From NCBI GenBank assembly GCA_040755035.1, contig JBFMBU010000254.1, positions 1 to 64,000 of the forward strand: a stretch of DNA of 64,000 nt, given 5' to 3'. This DNA is from RBG-13-43-22 sp040755035 (lineage in GTDB: Bacteria > Desulfobacterota > RBG-13-43-22). This document shows, piece after piece, positions 6,639-13,803 of this stretch. Below the pieces are notes generated by a model. That model did not search any database and was not told where the DNA came from. It worked only from the letters and a program-made list of their open reading frames with translations. The position numbers and the translations under genes were made by a program. Position 1 is the first letter of the stretch, and every line of letters begins with the position of its first letter.

Positions 6639-6914
6639 ATGAGTATTAATAAATCAAATTTTAAACCGGCAAAACAGCATGCGATCTTGACCAGCGGAGA
6701 GGTAATAAAAATGTTACGCGAATTAAAAGGATGGACTCAAGAGGAATTATCAAAATATTGTTCTATCAATGCAAAAAATATCAGCATGCTTGAAAACGAT
6801 AAATTGGAAATTGGAAAAAAAAGGGCGGAGCAACTCGCCAAGGCATTTAATGTCCATCCTGCTATAATTATGTTTCCCGAATACGAATCAAAAGAAATTC
6901 AAAAAGCGGCATAA
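6639..6914 (+). CDS. higA: HigA-type XRE antitoxin
   Basis: This 91-residue protein has an XRE helix-turn-helix: EVIKMLRELKGWTQEELSKY, then CSINAKNISMLENDKLEIGK and KRAEQLAKAFNVHPAIIMFP. That fits a HigA antitoxin partnering the toxin 10 bases upstream, acting also as repressor of the pair. Ribosome site AAGGAG precedes the ATG. No attC lies between this gene and the hydrolase that follows, so they may share a cassette. Confidence 0.88.
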   Translation: MSINKSNFKPAKQHAILTSGEVIKMLRELKGWTQEELSKYCSINAKNISMLENDKLEIGKKRAEQLAKAFNVHPAIIMFPEYESKEIQKAA

Positions 6915-6952
6915 TAATTGTTGGGGCATTAGAATATTCAGGAGGTAATATC

Positions 6953-7738
6953 ATGGCCAGTGGAATGCAATCGGCTAATATTGACCATATTCCGGTCATC
7001 TGGTTCGAACCAGAAACCCGGCCACCTCAGCGAAAGCTCGCTATCTACCTGATGGGGCTTTCGGGAAAAAAGGAGGATACCATTCCCTTCCTCCAAGACC
7101 TTGCAAAGGCTGGCTTTGTTGCCCCCAGTTTTGACAACTGGATGCATGGCGAACGCACCAGCTTAACGGGTGTCCAAGTGGCGGAGCTAACTTTCGATAA
7201 TTTCCGTCGACACATGTGGGTAAATATTGGCCAATCGGCAATGGATAGTCTGCGCATCATCGATTGGGCTATCCAAGTACTGAACGTAGACCAAGAAATT
7301 TGCATGGGAGGCCTCTCAATGGGGGGTGATATTTCTGTAGCTGTAGCGGGCATTGACCGACGTATCCGGCGAGTTGGCGCAGTTATCGCTACACCGGATT
7401 GGCTACGGCCTGGCATGGTAGACCTTTTGAGTGAAGAGAAACGGATACTACCCCCTGGCAATCCAGATTCTTATTCCCTATTATTTTATGAACTTTTCAA
7501 CCCCATAACTCACTTGGAACATTACGCGCACGCACCCAAGATCCGCTTTGTTTGCGGCGAAAAAGATGACCAAGTACCAACGGAAGCTGCTTTCCGGTTC
7601 AAGGCAGCTTTAGCGGAATTGTACCCCAAAGCAGCTGATCAAGTCTCGATTGACCTCGTACCGGGTTTAGGCCATATTGAGATGGCACTCAGCCCCGATC
7701 GCTGGTGGCCGCAGCTGCTGGCTTGGATGACACAATAA
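6953..7738 (+). CDS. Alpha/beta hydrolase (dienelactone-hydrolase/BAAT-like)
   Basis: This 261-residue protein has an alpha/beta hydrolase fold: an early strand LAIYLMGLSGKKED, a nucleophile elbow GGLSMGG (serine at the centre), FVCGEKDDQVP (acid) and GLGHIEM (histidine), in the right order for a catalytic triad. There is no signal peptide, so it is cytoplasmic. AGGAGG lies 8 bases before the ATG. The substrate cannot be read from the sequence; esterase or peptidase-like activities are possible. It is the last intact gene of the array, before attC site 7. Confidence 0.8.
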   Translation: MASGMQSANIDHIPVIWFEPETRPPQRKLAIYLMGLSGKKEDTIPFLQDLAKAGFVAPSFDNWMHGERTSLTGVQVAELTFDNFRRHMWVNIGQSAMDSLRIIDWAIQVLNVDQEICMGGLSMGGDISVAVAGIDRRIRRVGAVIATPDWLRPGMVDLLSEEKRILPPGNPDSYSLLFYELFNPITHLEHYAHAPKIRFVCGEKDDQVPTEAAFRFKAALAELYPKAADQVSIDLVPGLGHIEMALSPDRWWPQLLAWMTQ

Positions 7739-7826
7739 TAAGAAAAAGAAAAAGGCACGGGGAATTAATCCTTAATTACTAACAGCGTCCTATTTTTATG
7801 AAAAAGGCAAAAGGGCAAGAATAATT

Positions 7827-7885
7827 GCCCAACATTTTAGTCCACCGGTCGCTCGTACCTCTCGCCGGTGACTACCTCGTTCTCG
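7827..7885 (+). other. attC-like recombination site 7
   Basis: R'' GCCCAAC (7827-7833), arms TAGTCCACCGGTCG and CGCCGGTGACTA pairing with one extra C on the left arm, then GTT at 7879. The bases after GTT do not fit RRRY. It follows the alpha/beta hydrolase gene by about 90 bases. Confidence 0.72.
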
Positions 7886-7957
7886 GCGACTGTGTCGCCA
7901 GATTAGTGGGACGCCCTTAAAATAATAAGATTTACAATTGACAAGATAGAATTGGAA

Positions 7958-8022
7958 ATGACAAACAAAAAGGCATACCAAGATTGGCCAGATTATATGC
8001 CCCCGGTGTATTACTTCCATAT
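7958..8022 (+). pseudogene. Possible start of a cassette gene cut by the ISL3-type element
   Basis: From ATG 7958 the frame reads MTNKKAYQDWPDYMPPVYYF and runs straight into the left end of the insertion sequence at 8023. It lies where the next cassette gene would begin after attC site 7. No matching continuation was found to the right of the element, so it may have been deleted. No protein family is recognised. Confidence 0.35.
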
Positions 8023-9372
8023 GGCTCTACTAGATTTACTGTGGGTCATTAGGCCCTTTTTAAATTCAAAAATAGCTCTTTGAAAACTTGACACGTTGTA
8101 GATAGGCCGTTAAAAAAGGGTATGAAGATAAATGCAACCCTTAAAAGCTTATACAGTTTTCCCGGATTTAAAGCCTTACAGCAGCTCAGACCCCATGGGA
8201 GTGATCCTGACGCCCGAATCGTAACATTAATAAGGCGTCAAAAAAAATATCTGTTCCTGTTGCCAGCATAAGCAACTAGCATATTATGAAAGCCGGAAGC
8301 ATTGCGTCCGGGACTTATCCAGTGCCGGCACACGGATTTATGTCGAGTTTGAGTAACGTCGGATCTATTGCCGGAGGTGCAGGACCGTGAAGCAGGAGGC
8401 CTTGTTCTGGTTTGCTGCCGGTGACCGGTTTACTCAACGTTTTGAAAATGAAATCGGTCGCCAGTGTCGGGACATGACCATCAAGCGCGTAACCGAAATC
8501 CATAGGCTGGGTTGGGCTCAGGTCCAACGAATGGATAAAAGCTACATGCAACGCTTGGTCGTAAAGTATCCAATCCCGAACGATCTTCGCGCCATAGGTA
8601 TTGATGAGATTTCCGTGCGCAAACGCCATAGCTACCGGATCACCATTTCCGACTTGGACCATCCTCGGCCCATCTGGATGGGTGGCGAAGGTCGGAGCGA
8701 GCAAGACCTCGACAAGTTTTTTGCTGAAATCGGCCCCGAACGGTGTCGGACGATCAAAATCATCGTAATGGACTTGTGGAAACCGTTCCGAAAGTCCGTT
8801 CTTAACCACATCCCGGAGGCCTTGATTATTTTCGACATATTTCATGTTCTCCGCCATCTCTCCGATCCCCTGGATGAAATCCGACGTCTGGAGATCAAAC
8901 GTGTCAATGAGAAAGAGCGTAAATTTATTAAAGGGCAACGTTACACCCTTTTTATCGAACCGAGCGAATCTGAGTCCGGAAGGAAGACGTTCGTTGCAAA
9001 TTTTACTTAAAGCCAATAAAAAATTGCATAAGGCCTATCTGCTCAAAGAATCATTCGGCCAGTTGCGGGATTATCGCTATCCCGCCTCAGCCCGCAAGTT
9101 TTTTGATAACTGGAAAGCCCAGTTGTGCTGGCAACGCTTAAAACCTTTTGAAAAATTCGCTGCTATGATCGAGCGGCACTGGGATGGAGTGGTCAGTTAC
9201 TGCCATCCCAATAACAAAGTCTCCCTCGGATTTGTTGAGGGATTAAATACTAAGATCAGGGTTATTCAATGCCGTGCCTATGGTATTAAGGATCAGGATT
9301 ATCTACGCCTCAAAGTCCTCTCATCCTTCATCCCAGACATGTCTAATGCCCCACAGTAAATCTAGTAGAGCC
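8023..9372 (+). mobile_element. ISL3-type insertion sequence, inactivated
   Basis: Terminal inverted repeats at 8023-8048 and 9347-9372 agree at about 25 of 26 bases (outer end GGCTCTACTAGATTTACTG). The 1350-bp interior holds one broken ISL3-type transposase. An 8-bp target duplication, usual for the family, is not visible (left flank TTCCATAT, right flank AAAAAAGA), suggesting a later deletion or recombination at one side. Confidence 0.85.
8122..9359 (+). pseudogene. ISL3-family transposase with three lesions
   Basis: The reconstructed protein has the ISL3 plan: an N-terminal cysteine cluster (ICSCCQ..., IYCRRC), the catalytic region with AIGIDEISVRKRHSYRITIS and FDIFHVLRHLSDPLDEIRR, and the end HPNNKVSLGFVEGLNTKIRV plus IQCRAYGIKDQDYLRLKVL. 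Breaks are: a frame slip in the A-run near 8238-8250, a TAA at about 8353 in place of a sense codon, and a slip in the T-run near 8950. The enzyme cannot be active; the element is a fossil. Confidence 0.85.
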
Positions 9373-9568
9373 AAAAAAGATATGGTAGGACTGCCGATAA
9401 ATAGCTAAGCACGTTCTGCACGAACGTCCCCTAAACCGAACAGGAGATCCTGCATAGACGCAATCGGAACCCTGCACCACATACTACCATGAGACCATTA
9501 ATAAATTAACAATGAACCTATCCTACCGATTACAAGATCGAACCTAATAAACTCCAACCCGTACCGGT
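9373..9568. other. Junction between island and core genes; REP-like motif
   Basis: No gene is seen. The motif TTCTGCACGAACGTCCCCTA at 9414-9433 is identical to the one ending at 20529 and is the reverse complement, apart from its last bases, of the tandem copies at 20271-20322. It contains the core found at the ends of the REP-associated transposase (3920, 4974). Confidence 0.5.
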
Positions 9569-10438
9569 TTATCCCAATACTTCCGCCACCGCTTCCCCCA
9601 CCTTGGTCAGGTCCAGGACCACACGGATACCGGCGGCCTGGAGGGCGGCCATTTTTTCCTGGGCCGTTCCCGATTTTCCCGAAATAATGGCCCCGGCATG
9701 ACCCATTCTCCTGCCCGGGGGGGCCGTTTGCCCGGCGATAAAAGTAACCACCGGCTTGGGGAAGTGCTCTTGAATAAACCGGGCGGCCTCTTCCTCGGCT
9801 GTTCCGCCGATTTCACCGATAAGCACCACCCCCCGGGTTTGATCGTCCCCTGCGAAAAGGGATAAAAGCTCAATAAAAGAAAGTCCGATAATCGGGTCTC
9901 CACCGATACCGATACAGGTGGATTGCCCCATCCCCAGTTTGCTGATCTGATCTACCACCTCATAGGTCAGGGTACCGCTTCGGGAAATAACCCCCACCGA
10001 ACCGGGACGGAAAATATACCCGGGCATGATGCCCATTTTGCAGGCCCCGGGAGTGATGATCCCCGGGCAATTGGGTCCGATGAGTACCGATGGTTTATCT
10101 TTAAGGTAATTCTTGACCTTGACCATGTCCAATGTGGGAATTCCCTCGGTGATGCAGACGATCACTTTGATCCCGGCCGCGGCGGCCTCCATAATGGAAT
10201 CGGCGGCGGCGGCCGGAGGGACAAAGATGATCGAGCAATCCGCCCCCTGTTCCTTAACGGCGTCCTCCACCGTATTATAGACCGGCACCCCTTCCACAGT
10301 CTGCCCCGCCTTCCCGGGGGTCATCCCGGCCACGACATTGGTTCCATATTCCAGCATCTGCTGGGTGTGAAAACTGCCTTCTCTTCCGGTTATCCCGTGA
10401 ACCAGTATCCGACTGTCTTTATCGACTAATATGCTCAT
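9569..10438 (-). CDS. sucD: Succinyl-CoA synthetase, alpha subunit
   Basis: This 289-residue protein is full length for SucD. It has the CoA-binding Rossmann start (VHGITGREGSFHTQQMLEYG), GPNCPGIITPGACKMGIMPG, SRSGTLTYE, and RRMGHAGAI, whose histidine is phosphorylated during catalysis. With SucC it interconverts succinyl-CoA and succinate with ATP or GTP formation. It is the last gene of the operon PC4-like/paaK/sucC/sucD, about 170 bp after sucC. That gap contains a CTCGTATCTCG-type repeat string and no gene. Confidence 0.96.
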   Translation of the reverse strand: MSILVDKDSRILVHGITGREGSFHTQQMLEYGTNVVAGMTPGKAGQTVEGVPVYNTVEDAVKEQGADCSIIFVPPAAAADSIMEAAAAGIKVIVCITEGIPTLDMVKVKNYLKDKPSVLIGPNCPGIITPGACKMGIMPGYIFRPGSVGVISRSGTLTYEVVDQISKLGMGQSTCIGIGGDPIIGLSFIELLSLFAGDDQTRGVVLIGEIGGTAEEEAARFIQEHFPKPVVTFIAGQTAPPGRRMGHAGAIISGKSGTAQEKMAALQAAGIRVVLDLTKVGEAVAEVLG

Positions 10439-10511
10439 ATATTTTTTACTCCGCCAGTCTGAGATTTTTTTTATCTTGGCTTGTTTTACTGTCCTGACGA
10501 GGCGAATGGGT

Positions 10512-10547
10512 TCGTATTTCGGACCTCGTATCTCGTATCTCGCAATC
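10512..10547. repeat. CTCGTATCTCG-type repeat string
   Basis: The sequence CCTCGTATCTCGTATCTCGC and neighbours repeat a short CTCGTATCT unit. Related strings occur at 36949-37053 and 40238-40268. It interrupts the sucC-sucD spacer. Confidence 0.6.
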
Positions 10548-10609
10548 CAGTAAACATTTCTAAAGGTTTCGGCTAATAACCCTTGGCGTTATGGGCCATC
10601 CGCTGTCAT

Positions 10610-11776
10610 TTATTTCCCCCTCACCAGATGACTGATCTTTTGGGCCGCCTCGCCCATGGTCTGGGCCACCAAAAAATTAAGCCCCGATTGCGCCAGCATC
10701 TCCCGCCCCTTGTCCACATTGGTCCCTTCCAAACGGATGATCAGAGGGACCTTGATGTTCACTTTATGCGCGGCTTCAATCAGGCCCTCGGCCAGGACGT
10801 CGCAACGCAAAATACCGCCGAAGATATTGACCAGTATGGCTTGGACCCTTTCATCAGAGAGGATAATTTGCGAACCTCTGGCAATCATCTCGGCATTGGC
10901 CCCACCGCCGACATCCAGAAAGTTGGCCGGTTCACCGCCGTATAACTTGATGATATCCATTGTGGCCATGGCCAGACCGGCACCGTTGACCATAACCCCG
11001 ATGTTGCCGTTCAAACGGATGTAATTCAGATTGTGCCGGTTGGCCTCCAGTTCCAGGGGGTCCATTTCATCCGGATCGAGCAATTCCTGGAAATCCTTAT
11101 GGCGGAAAAGGGCATTGTCATCGAAGGAAATTTTAGCGTCCAGGGCGATAAGCCGCCTGTCCTTCGTGGTCACCAAGGGGTTGATTTCCAGAAGCGAGCA
11201 ATCATAACTCTCGAAAAGCTTAACCGCCTGCTGCAACAGCGCCAAACCCGGTTTGATCAGGACAGGATCCAGGGGCAGGCTGTAAATAAGATTTCGGGCT
11301 TGAAAGGCCTGAAAACCCACATCGGGATCGATCCACTCCCGCTTGATCAGGTGGGGGGTCTTCTCCGCCACCTCCTCGATGTCCATGCCCCCGGCCGGGC
11401 TTACCATAACCACCGGGCAGGCCTTGACCCGATCCAGGGTGATCCCCAGATAGAATTCCTGTTCCACCTCCAACCCTTCTTCCACCAGCACCTTCCGCAC
11501 CTTTTTCCCCTCCGGTCCGGTCTGGTGGGTGATCAGGGTCATGCCCAAAATCTCCTTGGAGATTTCTTCCACTTCATCGATAGAGCGGGCTTTTTTGACC
11601 CCGCCCCCTTTTCCCCTCCCGCCGGCGTGAATCTGGGCTTTGATCACATAAGGTGCCCGGCCGATTTCCCGGGAAACCTGGGCCGCTTCCTCCACGGAAA
11701 AAGCGGCATTCCCTTTGGGAACAGGGATCCCGTAGCGGGAAAAAATGGTTTTTGCCTGATACTCATGAATTTTCAT
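10610..11776 (-). CDS. sucC: Succinyl-CoA synthetase, beta subunit
   Basis: At 388 residues it matches the usual SucC length. It begins MKIHEYQAKTIFSRYGIPVP, has the ATP-grasp segment VIKAQIHAGGRGKGGGVKKA, the metal-site EINPLVTTKD, and ANFLDVGGGA near the C-terminal CoA-ligase domain. It provides the nucleotide-binding half of the heteromer with SucD. The start ATG overlaps the stop of the phenylacetate-CoA ligase as TAATG, so the two are translationally coupled, linking acyl-CoA formation to succinyl-CoA chemistry. Confidence 0.96.
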   Translation of the reverse strand: MKIHEYQAKTIFSRYGIPVPKGNAAFSVEEAAQVSREIGRAPYVIKAQIHAGGRGKGGGVKKARSIDEVEEISKEILGMTLITHQTGPEGKKVRKVLVEEGLEVEQEFYLGITLDRVKACPVVMVSPAGGMDIEEVAEKTPHLIKREWIDPDVGFQAFQARNLIYSLPLDPVLIKPGLALLQQAVKLFESYDCSLLEINPLVTTKDRRLIALDAKISFDDNALFRHKDFQELLDPDEMDPLELEANRHNLNYIRLNGNIGVMVNGAGLAMATMDIIKLYGGEPANFLDVGGGANAEMIARGSQIILSDERVQAILVNIFGGILRCDVLAEGLIEAAHKVNIKVPLIIRLEGTNVDKGREMLAQSGLNFLVAQTMGEAAQKISHLVRGK

Positions 11777-13077
11777 TACAGCTTCCTTTCATCAATGACC
11801 CTTTTGGCCTTACCCTCACTGCGGGTGATGGTTCCTGGGGAAACCAACCGCACCTTAATGCCGATGCCGATTAGGCCCCGCATATGATCTTCGATACTTT
11901 TTTCCACTTCTTTGATTTTTTCCTTCCCGGCCTGATACACTTCCGGCTTGGCCTCCACATTCACTTCCAGGGTATCCAGATACCCCTTTTTGCGGACGAT
12001 GATGACATATTGGGGTTCAATCCCCTTTTCATCCAGCAGCAGGCTTTCGATCTGGGAGGGGAAAACATTGACGCCGCTGATGATCAGCATATCATCGGTT
12101 CTTCCATAAACCTTTTCCATCTTTACCAGTGTCCGTCCGCATTCGCATTTTCCCCTTTGCAATCGGGTGATATCTCTGGTGCGATAGCGGAGCAAAGGCA
12201 TGGCCCGCCGCTGAATGGCCGTAAAAACCAGTTCCCCCTTTGTCCCCTCCGGCAAGACCTCTCCGGTCACCGGATCGACGATCTCGGCCAGGATATGGTC
12301 TTCATTGATGTGCAGAAAACCATCCTGGGCCCGGCAGTCGAAGGCCACCCCGGGCCCCATCATCTCCGTCAGGCCGTAGGCCTCATGGGCCTTGATATGG
12401 AGCCGTTCCTCTATTTCCTTTCGCATTTCCACCGTCCAGGGTTCGGCCCCGAAGATCCCCACCCGTAAACGGAGATTTTTAAAATTAATCCCCATCTCCA
12501 TGCCCTTTTCCGCGATCGTCAAGGCATAGGAGGGGGTGCAGCAGAGCACGGTCGTACCGAAATCCTGCATGATGGAGATCTGACGTTCCGTCTGACCCGA
12601 AGAGGTAGGAATAACCGTAACCCCTATTTTACTTGCACCCTGGTGAAATCCCAGCCCCCCGGTGAACAACCCCATACCATAGGCATTTTGAAGCATATCA
12701 TTGGAACGGACCCCGGCGGCGAATAAATTACGGGCCATGCAATCGGACCATTGATCCAGATCTTCCGCTGTGTAAGGGCCGGTGATGGGTTTGCCCGTGG
12801 TCCCGGAGGAGGCATGAATCCGGACCACATCCGCCATCGAAACCGCGCATAATCCGAAGGGATAATTGTCCCGCAGGTCGTTTTTTACTGAAAAAGGCAG
12901 CTTGGATAGATCCGATAACTCTGTAATGTCCTGCGGTTTGATCCGCAAATCATCCAGTCTATTTTTGTAAAAGGGGACCTTTTCATAAACCCATTTTACG
13001 GTCTGCTGAAGCTGTTTTAATTGGAACTCCCGCATTTCCTCCGGCGACATGGTCTCATACTTTTCATTCCAGTACAT
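11776..13077 (-). CDS. paaK: Phenylacetate-CoA ligase family protein
   Basis: About 433 residues, the standard PaaK length. Motifs: P-loop HASSGTTGKPI, AYGLTEMMGPG (adenylate binding), YRTRDITRL, GRTDDMLIISGVNVFPSQIE, and a C-terminal RSEGKAKRVID. It activates an aryl acid (phenylacetate is the family prototype) with ATP and CoA, releasing AMP and pyrophosphate. I start at ATG 13077 (MYWNEKYETM, with GAGAGGA upstream), not the TTG seven codons earlier. The next operon gene is sucC. The true substrate is not fixed by the sequence; anaerobes carry several such ligases. Confidence 0.9.
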   Translation of the reverse strand: MYWNEKYETMSPEEMREFQLKQLQQTVKWVYEKVPFYKNRLDDLRIKPQDITELSDLSKLPFSVKNDLRDNYPFGLCAVSMADVVRIHASSGTTGKPITGPYTAEDLDQWSDCMARNLFAAGVRSNDMLQNAYGMGLFTGGLGFHQGASKIGVTVIPTSSGQTERQISIMQDFGTTVLCCTPSYALTIAEKGMEMGINFKNLRLRVGIFGAEPWTVEMRKEIEERLHIKAHEAYGLTEMMGPGVAFDCRAQDGFLHINEDHILAEIVDPVTGEVLPEGTKGELVFTAIQRRAMPLLRYRTRDITRLQRGKCECGRTLVKMEKVYGRTDDMLIISGVNVFPSQIESLLLDEKGIEPQYVIIVRKKGYLDTLEVNVEAKPEVYQAGKEKIKEVEKSIEDHMRGLIGIGIKVRLVSPGTITRSEGKAKRVIDERKL

Positions 13078-13108
13078 AGGCGTCCTCTCTTGTTTCAATG
13101 GTTCGATT

Positions 13109-13354
13109 TTACGGTTTTGCTTCGATTTCCGACAGGGCTGCTTTCAGCAGTTTCACTTTTTCCTCAAATTCATTAAATTGTTCGGCGGCAAAACGGACCC
13201 CCTGTTTGGTAAACCCGGTGAAGCTGTCGGAGACAACATATTTCCTGAGATCGATATAATTTTTACCCTTATATTCCTTCAAAGAAAAAAGGATAAAATC
13301 AGTCGAATTGACCTGCAGCCTTCCGATTTCTCCCTCCACCCTGTCATCGTTCAT
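13109..13354 (-). CDS. PC4/p15-type transcriptional coactivator-like protein
   Basis: This 81-residue protein has the core of PC4-like single-stranded DNA-binding proteins: FILFSLKEYKGKNYIDLRKY, then FTGFTKQGVRFAAEQFNEFE, with alternating aromatic and basic residues. Bacterial members bind DNA and may act as transcription cofactors. It is the first gene of the operon, about 30 bases before paaK. A regulatory role for the operon is inference; the strand arrangement is the only support. Confidence 0.8.
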   Translation of the reverse strand: MNDDRVEGEIGRLQVNSTDFILFSLKEYKGKNYIDLRKYVVSDSFTGFTKQGVRFAAEQFNEFEEKVKLLKAALSEIEAKP

Positions 13355-13803
13355 TGGATCCCCCTTCCCCTTTAAGATTAAAGGTCCTTAGCGTTATTGT
13401 TACCAGGTAGCTCCATTCCCGGTTCGAATACGACCTCTTAATAAAGCTGTGTGTCCTGTCCAGGAAAATCCAACAGGGCCCTAAAAAGTTTTCGATGGAT
13501 GACTAACTTTTCTTATTGCCAAGGGTCCTATTCTGTCAAGAAAAAAGGGGGAGGTCAAGCAAAGGAGTATAAATCGCTGGAAAAATTCTTGACATCCCCA
13601 TAGGGGTATGATAGAAGCTGAGGGACTCTGTAATTAATTTCACAAGTAATATCTTTTAGTTATTAAAAATCAACCCTGTTTTTTTAAAAGGAGGTGGGGA
13701 AAAAGTCTAATCGCAGATTGGAACGATTTTACAACCCATTAATTTTCCTTAAAGTTCAAAAAAACCTGGTTCAATACAAAACAAAAGAAGGAGGAGAGAG
13801 ATT
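13355..13803 (+). promoter_or_regulatory. Upstream region of hppA with possible CsoR-type operator
   Basis: This 449-bp gap holds no gene. TTGACA at 13589-13594 is followed after 17 bases by TAGAAG (13612-13617), and the spacer carries the palindrome CCCCATAGGGG (13596-13606) flanked by AT. That layout resembles CsoR/RcnR-family operators between -35 and -10, but could be chance. The leader to the hppA start would be about 185 bases; GGAGGAG precedes the ATG. Confidence 0.4.

Noticed and set aside
1081..7885. CRISPR array explanation for the repeated palindromes
   Set aside because: The repeats differ in sequence and length, lie hundreds of bases apart and enclose genes; no constant repeat-spacer pattern or cas gene is seen.
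9601..10429. Long plus-strand frames over sucD, sucC and paaK
   Set aside because: They are shadows of minus-strand genes with strong homology; their amino acid make-up is unnatural.
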